From Polysphondylium violaceum (Eukaryota; Evosea; Eumycetozoa; Dictyosteliales; Dictyosteliaceae), in the NCBI GenBank assembly GCA_000277445.1, contig AJWJ01000017.1:31387-95386 (forward strand): a DNA stretch of 64,000 nucleotides. The letters are read 5' to 3'. The notes below the pieces were generated by a model. That model had not been told where the DNA came from. It searched no databases and saw only the letters and a program-made list of their open reading frames with translations. Positions 34,471 to 46,012 of the stretch are shown piece by piece. Positions within the stretch are counted from its first letter, which is position 1, and each line of letters opens with the position of its first letter. The translations under genes were made by a program, and so were the position numbers.

Positions 34471-36791
34471 CTAGTTTTTGGCAACTTTAATATTCTGTTG
34501 TGGTTGTGGTTGTTCACTTGAATTCTCCAACCAGGGTTCTCGACCCAATTTTCTTTTATATTGACCGTTTGGTGAAGAGGAGGTAGTGTTGCTGTCATCC
34601 TCGTGTTGTTGTTGTAGTTGTAGATGGTGGGTCTTTTGCAATTGTTGTTGGAGTTGTTGTTGCTTGAGTATATATATGTTAGTTTCAATGGTGTTGTTGA
34701 TCACACTCGAAAGGGGCGTCGTTGAAGTAGAGGTATTTAATACAGGTAGTTTCTTTTTAGATGATTGTTTTTTGTTATTATTGTTGTTATTGTTGTTGTT
34801 GTTACCATTACTGTTGCTATTGTTGGTATTACTACTATTTATCCCATTGGTACTGGAGTTTAAACCACCGCTTGATGATTTTAAGACTAGACTATCAATG
34901 GTTTGATTGATCCAAATAGATTCCTTGTTATTGTTGTTACTATTGTTGTTGTTGTTATTACTACTACCGCTGCTTAAAATGTTTGAAGGGAATTTACCAA
35001 TACCACCATTACTTTGATCCAATGGATAATTAATTTGATCATCCATAGAGTAGGAATGACCATTACCATTACTATTGTTATTTAAAGTTGGAATAGAAGA
35101 TGATGAGCCATGAAGTTTAGGTGGCAATAAAGAATTGATTGCATTGCTGATACTCATATTGATCGAGCTAATATTACTATTGCCACCAATGTTTTCTAAA
35201 TTATTATTGTAATGATGCATATTGTTTGATGAGTTGTTTAGTGTTGATTTAAGTGGTAATTGACTAGATGAGAATGATAGTTTGTCTGTTGAAGATGGTG
35301 ATGCAACAACATCGGGTGATGAAAATTTACTATACTTGGGACTTGGCAACAAGTCATCATTTAAATTGCTACTTGTATTTGGTGATATGGGTAATAATGT
35401 AGAGTTGCTACTACTACTATTATTATTGCCATTTGTATTATTACTATTTGTATTATTACTATTGTTACTATTATTATTATTATTATTACTACTATTACTA
35501 TTACTACTTGACTCTTCTTTACATAATAATGCAGATAAAGGATTTGATCCCATAGAAGTTGCCAATGTTGATAATAAATCCAAATCATTGACGGCAGAGG
35601 AAGGATTTGCTGTGGATTTGGCTACATTGATATCAGAAGATGACTTTGATAATGATAATTTTTGAGGTACAGCTATTGGATTAGGTGTACTTGAGGTTAA
35701 TAGATTTCTATGACTACCATTTGCATTAGATAGTTGATTCTTGTAGAGTTCAATATTCTTATTGATGGATTCAGATACCGGCGATATGATGGGTGATGTG
35801 GATAATAATGATAATGATGATGTTGATTTACTATTATTAATAAATGGTTGATTGTTGTTGCTATTGTTATTGCTTGTTATTGATGATATAGTTGAATTGA
35901 TAAGATTTGAAAGCGTTGGTGAAGAAATGGCACTTTGTGATGGCGACAATGTGGGTGTGGTGGATGAGGACGACACATTGGATGTGATTGCGTTGTTGTT
36001 GTTATTTGGGTTGTTGATGTAGTTTTCCAAATTACTGTTACTGTGACTCAGTGTGCCAAGTGATTTACTCGATGACTTTAGTGATTGTTTACCATTCACG
36101 CCGTTGATAGACATATTGAGTCTTGGTGAATGTAATGGAGTATCATTGGTACCATTACCGCCACCATCGTTATCTTCGTCTTCATTCATTGGCTGACTAC
36201 CATTAGTGTCAAAGTCTTCTTCACCACCTTCAAAATCTTCGTCAAAATCTTTCGAAGACACTATATCAGATGGAGAAGCAGGAAAAGCTTGAGGTGGCTT
36301 GGTCGGGGATTCGCCAAGAGGAACCAATTCAGCTCTCAATGATTTCTTTGGAATTTTAGTAATGGCTTTAACTGGAATAATTGATTTGGAAATCAATGTC
36401 ACTTGGTCATAATTCTTTTCACATAAATCAAAAATCAATGGAAATAATGGCGCTCTTTGAGATTTACCAGTGACCTAAATAATATAAATTAGTATCATAA
36501 TTTAAAATGAAATAAATATAATAAGTATAAATAAATATTTACTTCAACTTTTAAATCAAAAGTTAGTTCACCGCTGTCATTTTGATCCAATTCTTTCCAG
36601 CCACATTGAGATCTTATACTAAGACACACTGAAAATTTTACACATTTTGCCGTGGTTTTAAGGATTAAAGCATGATCGGGTATACCATTACCATGTTCAA
36701 CAATCGATAAATAGACTTTTCTCCCATTATGTTTGGCAATCCTATTTTCCAGTGTTACTTTTAAATAATAACCTTTTAAAATAGTTGTCAT
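34471..36791 (-). CDS. Unidentified Asn/Ser-rich protein with a conserved-looking N-terminus
   Basis: Two exons on the minus strand, 36791-36543 and 36474-34471, encode about 750 residues. The first 135 residues look like a folded domain: KGYYLKVTLENRIAKHNGRK, VYLSIVEHGNGIPDHALILK, CVKFSVCLSIRSQCGWKELD, FPLIFDLCEKNYDQVTLISK and KAITKIPKKSLRAELVPL. I do not recognise a family. After an acidic patch the protein is mostly Ser/Asn/Thr repeats. A Gln-rich helix lies near residue 690. It has possible nuclear localisation clusters (KKQSSKKKLP and YKRKLGREPW). No membrane span or signal peptide is present. The design, with a short conserved domain plus long Asn/Ser tracts and basic clusters, is common in dictyostelid regulators, so a transcription or signalling role is possible but unproven. 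Its 2-kb upstream region is the longest in the window. Confidence 0.75.
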
Positions 36792-38755
36792 ATTATTTAT
36801 ATGATTGTTGTGTATATATAGAGTTGTGTGTGGATGTGTGCGTGTATGTATATAGTGTGCAAAAAGTAGTGGTCTCTGATTATATAACTTATAAATTATT
36901 CCTATTACTTATTATTACTTATTATTATTATTATTATTTAAATATGACTATGACTACGAGAATGTAGATTTAAATCTATTGATGAGATTTTTTTGATAAA
37001 ATGTTTATAAAAAAAATAAAAATAATTTAATTTCAAAAAAAGAAATATATTGGTTGATCAATAAAAAAAAGATTATGATACGACGATGGTCAAATTGTTT
37101 TTTTTTTTTTTTTAGATTTTAACAAAAAAAAAAAAGATTGCAAGTAAAGTTGGGAATAAACTGATTATTATTTACTATTATTTACTATTTACTATTACTA
37201 TTACTAGCTAATGAATGAATTAGTTGTTAATATTAATGATTGGACAAAATTGAGAATTGAGAGTTGAGAGATGAATGAAATGAAATAATGAATATGGAAA
37301 TGAAATGAATTAAATTGGTGGTAGGGAGTATGTGGTGTGATGTAAAATTGAGAATTAAAATTTAAATTGGGAAATCGGATTTGGCGCTCCTTTTTGAAAA
37401 ATGATTTCCTACAGTTAACTGTTTTTGTGTGTGTATTTTTTTTTTTTTTTTCAAAAAAATTTTGATCAAAAAAACCTAATAGGGTGAAAAAAATAGTGGG
37501 TGAGCGGGGTTTTATCCTTTTTTGTTATGTGTGTTTTGGCAAAAAAAAAAATAAAAAAAGTGAGAATTGGAGCACTTCTAAATCTCAATTATATGATGGT
37601 AAAATAATAATAATTTGTGTGTGGTTGTGTGTTTGATTTATACAACCAAATAAAATTAATTGGGGAGAATATGTGGTGAGAAAGATAAATTATGTAATTT
37701 TTGATCAGGTTGTTGATGTTGTTGTTGTTGATTAATGCGAGTGAAAAGTGTGGTGAGTGTGGGAATTTTATTTTTGTTGTATGATTTCAAGATGATCTGC
37801 AGAAATGAAATATTCAGATAATATTAGTACAAATGCAGCGGCGATTGAGGTGTATGTGTGTGTTGTGTGAATGCTGGTGGATTTTGATTTTGATAAAATA
37901 ATATTGTCTGGTGTGGTGAGAGTGAATGATAAGTGTGCAAGTAAAAAGTAGGTGAGTTGTTGGTTTCAAGTAAAGTAACCTACTTATTATTATTATTACT
38001 GCTGAGCTACTGCGTTTTGTCTGTTATTGGGGGTTGATCAATTGATTGTGAACAATTTTGTATTATTCTTTTGTTTATCACAATGGGTCAGATATTAAAT
38101 TATTTAATTAAGTATTGTGAGTGAAGAAAGAAACTAATTTTGATTTGTTTTTGCTGTCTATGTGTTGACTTCTTGAGTGTAAGTTTCTTATTCAGAAGAG
38201 GTCGCCAAGTTCAGAAATTTTTCACACTTCAATGAGAAGAGAAAAAAAGAGAAAAAAAATAAAAAAAAGAAAAAAAAGAAAAAAAAAAAAATTAGGGATA
38301 TTTTTTTGATCAAAAAAAAAAAATGTGCTTTTCCCATTTTCTCAAAGAGCGCCGCCTCTTCTGGATTGGTGCCCCAAATATTTTTACTTTTTCATTTTTT
38401 TTCATTTTTTTCATTTTTTCATTTTCTTTTTCCAATTTTCAATCAAATTGTTTTTTGTGGCGAATGTTGAAAAAAAAACAAAATAAAATAAAAATCATTT
38501 TTGATTTTTGGAAAAAGGAAAAAGTTTTGCCCGATACTCCATCCATTTCTGAAAAAGAGTGGGGAGAGTGGGTGGTGAATCAGTGTTGTTGTGAGTGGGT
38601 GCGTGGGGGGCGTAGATCCAAAAATCGCAATAAAATTTAAAAATAAATATCATATGATCATGTGAAGTTTGTGCTAAATAAATAAATAAGGGGATGATTG
38701 ATTAAATTAGATTAATATGTACTGTGATTATGATTATGATTACAACAAATGATCA
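36792..38755. other. Long intergenic region (2 kb) upstream of the Asn/Ser-rich gene
   Basis: No protein-like ORF on either strand. It contains AT runs, several TG/GT-rich patches (37420-37440, 37600-37640, 37850-37990), poly-A/T tracts (38232-38330) and an E2F-like octamer TTTGGCGC at 37380-37387. GT-rich patches resemble G-box elements of developmentally regulated dictyostelid promoters, so this may be a large promoter. The left part also holds the gene's 5' UTR. Confidence 0.45.
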
Positions 38756-40063
38756 TTATCTATCTTCATTCCTTTCTTCGCCGTTTATTATTGATAAAAG
38801 TTTCCATTCTCCATTCATATTACATTTCCACAAAAACACATTGCCATCGTCACCTGAACTTGCTAAAACTGTACCAGTGATATTCCACTCTACTCTCCAA
38901 ACCTCTGATCTATGATCATTTTTACACATTATTTCTTTGAGTTCCATTTTTGATTTATCGTGAATATTTGTTAATTTCCATATTCTAACTGTATGATCTT
39001 TTGATGCTGTTGCAATTAAATGATATGATCTATATTGATAATGGGAGTATGTTGTTAATATGACAATACACTCTAGTGTTACACTACTGCTAAATAAAAT
39101 CAGATATATTACCTTCCCATATTAGGTGCCCAACAAACATCATGAATTGCTTTACCAGATTCTGATGAATCATAGTTATTATTATTACCAACTGGGGAAA
39201 GAGTATCTAAATGTACCCACTTTTGACCAGTTTCATTATATTCCCAAATCTAATTAATGTATATTAATACATGTTATTGTTCTTTTATAATAATGATAGT
39301 TAGAACTCTTACCTTTAAATAAGGATCATTACTTCCTACAGCCATCATAGGTTTATCATAAGAACTAGGATTCCACGAAATACAATTATTTGAGCCTTTT
39401 TGTGGTTCAAATTCTTCAACAATGGTCCATTGTGATAAATTCATTATATCCATAGCTTCATAAATTCTAATATATCCATCTGATGAACATGTGGCCTTGA
39501 TTATTAATAGTTGTTAATATATATACTCAACATCATCAACATCAACATCAACATCAACATCAACATCAACATCAACATCAACATCAACATCATCAACAAT
39601 CACTAATATGTATACATACTAATCTTAAACCAGATGATTTTGGGGCAAATTTAATATCGGTAACAGAGTCTCTACTATCTACAAGGGTTGCTTTTAATTG
39701 CCATCTTTTTTGACCTTTTTCATCTTCTGATTCTTCCCATATACAAACAGTTCTGTCAAATGAACAAGAGGCTATAACTTGACCAAACTCTGGATGTGCC
39801 CAAGCTAATTTCCACACAGAACCTGAGTGTGCTTTCCATTCGGCAGAAAGTCCCCATTCTCCATTATCATTTAAATCCCATACTTTAATCTTTTGATCTG
39901 ACGAACATGTTGCTATTCTCTTTCCATAGAAATCATAGCTAACATCGTGTATTAAATCCTCATGGGATGTTGAAAATCTGTGAAATACTCTCTGTATAAA
40001 CAAGTACAACCATTAATATAACCAATCAGTATTGAGCTCATATATCTCTCTCTATATTACCAT
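38756..40063 (-). CDS. seh1: Nucleoporin SEH1 (WD40 repeat)
   Basis: WD40 beta-propeller of the nuclear-pore Y complex and of the GATOR2/SEA complex. Five exons on the minus strand: 40063-40061 (ATG only), 39991-39620, 39495-39313, 39249-39113 and 39029-38756, about 322 residues. Signature blocks are [93 protein letters not shown] and [20 protein letters not shown]. These match SEH1 rather than its relative SEC13. No in-frame ATG exists inside the second exon before RVFHRF. The best start is an ATG directly followed by an intron (ATG|GTAATA, acceptor TATACAG). One intron carries an ATCAAC hexamer repeat. Confidence 0.92.
39529..39599. repeat. ATCAAC hexanucleotide repeat in SEH1 intron
   Basis: About ten copies of ATCAAC with small imperfections fill much of the intron at 39496-39619. 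It is a simple repeat and probably variable in length. Confidence 0.9.
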
Positions 40064-40308
40064 GTTATTTATTTATATATTTTAATAGATTGCGATATTT
40101 ATCAATCAATTACAATTGCACAATGGCTCTATATTATTTTTGAAGTCCGTGATTTTTCAAAAAAAAAAAAAAAATAATTCAAAAAAAAAATTATAAAAAA
40201 AAATCATCGTTTCTGCTGAAATTTTTACAAGTGATCTTTGTCAGGTTGTTCATATTACAGAGTCGTCATAGTAGTGTTGTACCCACCACCACTATATTAT
40301 ATAATATA

Positions 40309-40737
40309 ATGATCTCGAGATCAGCTCAATTCCTTAAATCTAGCATCAGTGCTAGAACCCTTACTAGAAATTTCACTAGTATGTCCATTTCAAAAAACAC
40401 CAATAACACCACTTTAGTTGGTAAACCAGTATCGACAACATCAACACCATCATCATCTTTTACTCTTTCAAATCAATCTAGCATTCCAATGTTATCATTT
40501 AATAATTTAATGTCAACATTATCATTGGAACAAGTTCAAAAACTTGAATCATCAATCAATTTATCAAACTTTGCATCACCATCACCTATTGCCACACCTA
40601 TTGAAACAGAAAAAGAAACTGTCGTTGCAGAATTATCTAGTGTTATTTTAAAGAGAAGAAAGAAGATGAGTAAACATAAACAAAGAAAACTTAGAAAGAG
40701 AATGAGAGCTTTAAAGAAGAAACTTGGAAAGATTTAA
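40309..40737 (+). CDS. Mitochondrial ribosomal protein mS38-like (AURKAIP1/COX24 domain)
   Basis: Single exon, about 142 residues. The N-terminus MISRSAQFLKSSISARTLTR is a good mitochondrial presequence. The middle is Ser/Thr/Asn-rich and poorly conserved. The C-terminal 33 residues, SSVILKRRKKMSKHKQRKLR and the following RMRALKKKLGKI, match the short basic mS38 (DUF1713) domain that binds small-subunit rRNA in mitoribosomes. I chose the ATG at 40309 rather than reading further upstream. The open frame extends to 40231 without another ATG, and the presequence begins here. The upstream spacer has long poly-A runs (40158-40202), suiting a divergent promoter with SEH1. Confidence 0.82.
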   Translation: MISRSAQFLKSSISARTLTRNFTSMSISKNTNNTTLVGKPVSTTSTPSSSFTLSNQSSIPMLSFNNLMSTLSLEQVQKLESSINLSNFASPSPIATPIETEKETVVAELSSVILKRRKKMSKHKQRKLRKRMRALKKKLGKI

Positions 40738-40991
40738 TCATTTTTATATAAATAGTAATAATAATAATAATAATAATAGGTTTTTTTTTCTTTAAATAAA
40801 TAAAAGGTATGGTATATTAGATTCAATGTTAACTAGAGCGAGCGTAATGTTTATTAATATAATTATAAATACAGTTTATATATATATACAATATAGTTTT
40901 AAAATAATATATGGATATAGTCAAGTTGTTATTATTTCTAGGTTTCTATTTGTGTTTGTTTAAATATTGTATAGAGTAGATAAAATGTAGG

Positions 40992-42479
40992 CTAATGTAT
41001 CAAATTTGGATCTAAAGGAGTTGGAATAAGTCTAGGATTTAATTTCTTTTCAAGTTTTTGATGATATACTTTTAATGATTGCACCGTTATTATATATTGA
41101 TTAAATAATATTTTATCTTGTTGATAGTATTGCAAAGATAATGATTTCATTGCATCTTCCAATTCATTCTTTTTTCTATTGTTTTCTTTGATTTCTAAAT
41201 CTATTCTTTTGTTGTCCAATTCTAAATGGATTCTCTCTTCTTCAATTTTTTTCAACGTATTAAACAATTCTTTTTTGTTGTCATTAAAACTCGTTAATGA
41301 TTCTTTTTCTCTGTTTTCTATATTTATGATATCAGATTTAATTTTCTATAATATTCTCATTGTTAATAATCAAATCATTGTGTCATAATTATAGTACTTA
41401 CCTTTAATTCCAGATCTAAATCTGCGGTCACTGTTTTTTGGTGCTGGAGTGTATGTTTAGCTGATTTCAAGGCTCTTTTATGGTTTTGCAAAAGAGAGTG
41501 CATTGTGGCCACTTCGTTGACTTTGGCCATTATCTTTTGAATGGCTCTTGAAATGTCTTGAAATAAATCCAGTCGGTTGACAAGCACAGAGTTTTCTTTA
41601 CATTGGATCAGGATCTTGTCCCTTTCGCATTGAATAGCCTCTTTTCTTTGATTCAATTCTTTGATCACCCGTTCCGGTGAAGAGAGTACTAATGATTGCA
41701 ATTCATCAATTTCCTTTACCCCATTTGCAAGACTTGTTTGAGACTTGACGTAATCACAATTCATATCGTCAGTGGTTTTCACCATTTCATCTTTTTCTCT
41801 AATCCAATCGTCATTGTCTTTTTTGTATTGAAAGAGTTGATTCTCTATTTCCCCTACACCATTTCTCAACTCTTGTGCTTGTTTCTCTTTAGCCTCTTTT
41901 ACCGACCCTAAGCATTTCCATTTAGACTCTACCTGTTGCTCTCTTTCGAGTACTTTTTGTCTATCTTGCATCAATTGCACACTTGCATCTTCATATTGTT
42001 GCCAAACCAATAGTTTTACATTCCAAAAGATAGAATAGTTTACCAATGCACAAAATATTCTAATCGTTCTTGAACACACCGGACTATATACATCACTATA
42101 ATCAAAATCATGAATTCCAATTATTTTCATAAAGTATTCCCTAATGTTTTTATTGGCATTAATTTAATTATCTTTCCAACCACTAATATAATAGCGATAA
42201 TTACATTTTTTTATAAAACTTTACTTCAGAAATAGCATCTTCATAGATTTGATAATCGTACAATTCAGACAACGCTTGTTGTTCTTTAAAACTCGGGGGA
42301 TCAGTTCTTTTAAAAATTATAAATTGTCTCAAACAAGTTTCATAAAAGTGTCTAATCTTTTCTTCTTTTGGATGTTCTATATCTTCCCTAGAGAAATGAG
42401 TTGCTCCTTGTCTATGAAGATTTTCAATCAATTGATCCAATTGCAATACTTTAAAACTATGTTTCTTTCTTGCATTCAT
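40992..42479 (-). CDS. nuf2: Kinetochore protein NUF2
   Basis: NDC80-complex subunit linking kinetochores to spindle microtubules. Exons on the minus strand are 42479-42220, 42140-41402 and 41345-40992, giving about 450 residues, the usual NUF2 length. The N-terminal CH-like domain includes FSREDIEHPKEEKIRHFYET and HDFDYSDVYSPVCSRTIRIF, CALVNYSIFW. The rest is coiled coil, with SSPERVIKELNQRKEAIQ equivalent to the DSPEKLK block of animal NUF2. The first intron is the weak point. The obvious GTAAAG donor (after GAA) puts the next exon out of frame with the only good acceptor. A GTTTTA donor five bases later restores the frame as ISEVKEYFMKIIG. The last exon join (LELK|KIKSD) is canonical. Confidence 0.85.
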
Positions 42480-42629
42480 TCTACAAATATTACTTTATCA
42501 TATATTTCTATTGAGAGAGATATAAATAAATAAATAAATAAATAAAAAAAAAGATATAGATCTTAAAAAAATTGAAATAGATAAAAATAGAGATATATAA
42601 AATCATGATTATTATTTTTTTTATTAAAT

Positions 42630-45042
42630 TTATTGATAAATATAAATTTGACCATTTCTATATTGATTCAAAATTTGTCTCATTTCAATTGGGAATGAGG
42701 TATCGGCTACTTGGTCACCTATGTTATGCAAAACTTGAGAGATAATATTTTTACTTACTATAGTTATTATTTTTTGTTAGAAATATAAGAATAAAAAAAA
42801 GGTTTTGGGTTGAAACTTACCATATTTAAAAATACTAAAATGTGGTCTACTAGTCTTTAATACACCAAGACAGTTTAGTGGAGGTTCAATAGAGTTTGAA
42901 AAAGCTTTGAGGAAATAATAGTCTTTGATAATAGAGTATTTGTTTAAACTAGCTTGATGTGATAGATCGACTTCAAGTTGGTCGACAATCGATACCAAAT
43001 CAAAGAGAGGAATGAGGAATCTATGAATGATTTGGTATTTATGTATATCGTCAATGACCATTTTTTGATCCTCTTGATCGATATTTACAGCAGATGATAT
43101 AAGTGAACCAATACTTTCAATGGCCCAAAGTATTGATTGGGTATTTGATAATGATTGTCTAATTTCGCATTCATAGACATTGTAGTCCAATTGAATACCT
43201 GTAATTTTTTCAAAGATATTTTGAATTTTCAATCCAATACTATTGTTGATATCATTTTGTTGTTGTTCCAAAATTTCTTTGGGTGGATCATAGTATTCTT
43301 TTGGACACTAGAAGAGAATATCATTATTAATACCAAATTCATAAAAAATTTAAAATAAAATTACTTACAGAAAGTTTAAGAGATAAATCAGTAATTAAAC
43401 TTTCATATTTTGTCAATATCTTTATAATTGAAGGCGAATCAACCAACATATTCATTTCAGAATAAATATAATTTCTTCTATTAGATGAATATTTTGATAA
43501 ATGTAAGAAATCTTTCCATGCTAAAGCCTATTAATAATAGTAGTAATTTATAGTTAATATAATTCTCTAACATAATTAAAGGAAACACATACTTGAATTA
43601 AAGGATCTTCAGAGAAAATACCTTTTAATAAAAAGATATTTTTGTTTTCAAATTGAGATTGATCAACAGATTTGTTTGAAGTGGGCAAGAATCTTTCAAA
43701 TGTAAATTGAATACTTCTAGTAAAGAATATTTCAAACAATCTAGTTCTTAAAAGATGTTGAGATATTAAAATCAATGAAAAGAACCATAGTTTAATTGAA
43801 AATACAAATAATTGGATTGTAAATGTTTTAAATAATAATAAAAGTAAAGATCCAATCAATAATGATCCCAAGAAAAAGAAATAGAATGAAAAATAAAATG
43901 ATATCCAAAAGTTATTATATATCATTGATTTAATTTGAAGGAATATTGATAACTATATTATATCATAGAAAAGTATTAATATACAAATAATAAAAAGATT
44001 TAAATTTAATACAAACATTGATTTTTGGAAAAGAATAAACATGATCTTGATAAGAGTAGGTTCTAAATAATATTGTAGTAATAATACCCATACATGAAAG
44101 AATAAAGCAATAGAAGAATGGGTTATGATTATTGCTACAAATATCTCTATATAGAATTAAAGAAATAATAGTAATGATTAGTATTCAAATATCCATTACA
44201 AAACTATACTCCTATCCACTGCAACAAACATACATAGAAATTGATTCATTTGGATCTTGACCACAAAATTCAACTAGAGGTGAAAATGAAAATGAATTTG
44301 TTGATAAAGAGAATAAATACCAAAGAAAGAATGGTTGGAGAATAACAATGGTTGAAATATAAATATAATGTGTAATATTTAATCTAGAAAATAATTCTTT
44401 AATAGATCCTGGAACTTGTCTATAAACTAGAGTATAAATCATAGATATTCGAATTAGTATACATGTAGTTGTTTTTAAACTATTGAGGCGATTGTAATCC
44501 GCAAACATACCTGAACAAAGTTGATGATAAACAAGACATATGAATAAATGAAGAGAGATGTATACTAAAATTGATGTAAAACTACTTAAAGTAATCCATG
44601 GAGTATCAGAAACAACCACTTTTCTAACGATGAGCATTTGAACTAAAGAAATAATTGTAAACCATCCAAGTACTGATGATACAGTCCACCATTTCCATTC
44701 TTGAATTTTAGAATTAAATGTTTGATCAACTATATTTGCAAGTTCTGGGTTCGATAGATATTGAGGTGTAATAGTATTATTGGTTATTTTATTACTATTA
44801 TTCATCATACTATTGTTATTGTTATTATTATTATTATTATTATTATTTAAATTACTGTTATTGTTATTAATCATACTACTATTGATATTATTATTATTAT
44901 TATTGATATCATTGTTATTCATAGTACTACTATTCATAGTATTCATTGGTGTTCTATTAATAGTGTTTTGAAGTTGAGGATTTCCCAATGTACTCATATT
45001 AGGTCCATAGACACTACCTGTGTTGCCTTGAATTGAGTTCAT
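42630..45042 (-). CDS. ndc1: Transmembrane nucleoporin NDC1
   Basis: Membrane anchor of nuclear pores and, in fungi, of spindle pole bodies. Six exons on the minus strand: 45042-44234, 44146-44017, 43952-43593, 43527-43369, 43307-42821 and 42757-42630. All joins are in frame, giving about 690 residues (animal NDC1 about 674). An Asn-rich N-terminus precedes six membrane spans: WWTVSSVLGWFTIISLVQML, TLSSFTSILVYISLHLFICL, TCILIRISMIYTLVY, IYISTIVILQPFFLWYLF, FYCFILSCMGIITTILF and SFYFFFLGSLLIGSLLLLLF. The cytosolic half has the family marker LAWKDFLHLSKYSSNRRNYI. Good TM order plus that marker make the call firm. With SEH1 it gives two pore genes within 7 kb, probably by chance. Confidence 0.88.
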
Positions 45043-46012
45043 TTCCTCTTTTATCCCTATCCCTCTAAATCAATTCAAGAAAGAAAAGAGATCAATTAAA
45101 AACACTTTTCGTAATATGAAATAAACACAATCTGAAGTCTTTTTTTGAAAATTTATCATCAAAAAAAAAAAATCCCTCTTAAAAAATTCAAAAACGAATT
45201 AATGACTTTTTTATTGTTTTTTCATAATAATAAAATAAAATCTTTCATAAAGAAGATAATTGGGGCCAGATGAAATTTCATAAACATAAAAAAAAGACAC
45301 CTTGTGTTTAATAGTTGTTTTGGAAATTCATCAAAAAGACTCCACTCCATTGATTAATCTCATCAGAAAAATTATTTTTTTTTTCATTTTTCACACAAAA
45401 AATTCAACACTTTTGATAAAATAGATTGTAGTATTAAAGCCAATGACAAAGACGAGATAGATGGTGACTAGGACTTATCTCGGGGGTCGGGTTGAATCGA
45501 ACGCGAGGTGGTAGTGTGGGGGTGACCAATCCAGGCGCATCATCAGAGTGGAGTAATAATTTGTTAGATTAATCTATCTGCGCATATACACTCATATTCA
45601 TAAATTTATTTGTTGTTTGTGGTGTAAAAACAATAGATTTAGTTGTTGTTCAAGAGTGTGGGTAATTTGGGAAAGTTGTGAGACCAGTGGTGTATGAAAG
45701 AGCATTATGGATAGGAAGATTTCGTTGTGGGGGAGTGGGGTATTATCACGTGTTCAAAAGAATTGTAAAATTTATAATAAATCTGTGCTTGAGGTTATTT
45801 AAAGATTTACAACTTACAATTTATTATTAATCATTCATATATCAAATGTTTGAACATCCCATTAAAAGAAATCTCTTTAAATAGAACACCACCAACGGGG
45901 GAAAATTTATTTTTTTAATAAATTAATTATTTGTATTTTTTTTTATTTCTTTATAAATAGGTACCAAAAATTATTTCATTGTAGTAAATAATAATTATAA
46001 TAGTGATTAAAT
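45043..46012. other. Divergent intergenic with a G+C-rich structured island
   Basis: Nearly 1 kb between NDC1 (-) and the first Cry-like gene (+). Most is A/T-rich. The island at 45450-45540 is strongly G+C-rich for this genome and contains a perfect 7-bp hairpin CGAGATA/TATCTCG (45453-45482) and a B-box-like GTTCGATTC on the minus strand (45495-45503). No tRNA cloverleaf can be drawn. No protein-like ORF. Confidence 0.45.

Noticed and set aside
39529-39599. CRISPR-like or satellite array
   Set aside because: It is a plain ATCAAC hexamer microsatellite without spacers, inside an intron.
40231-40308. Upstream extension of the mS38-like protein
   Set aside because: No ATG in the extension, and the presequence begins at the ATG at 40309.
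45480-45560. tRNA gene suggested by GTTCGATTC
   Set aside because: The stems around this B-box-like sequence are not complementary and no acceptor or D arm can be drawn.
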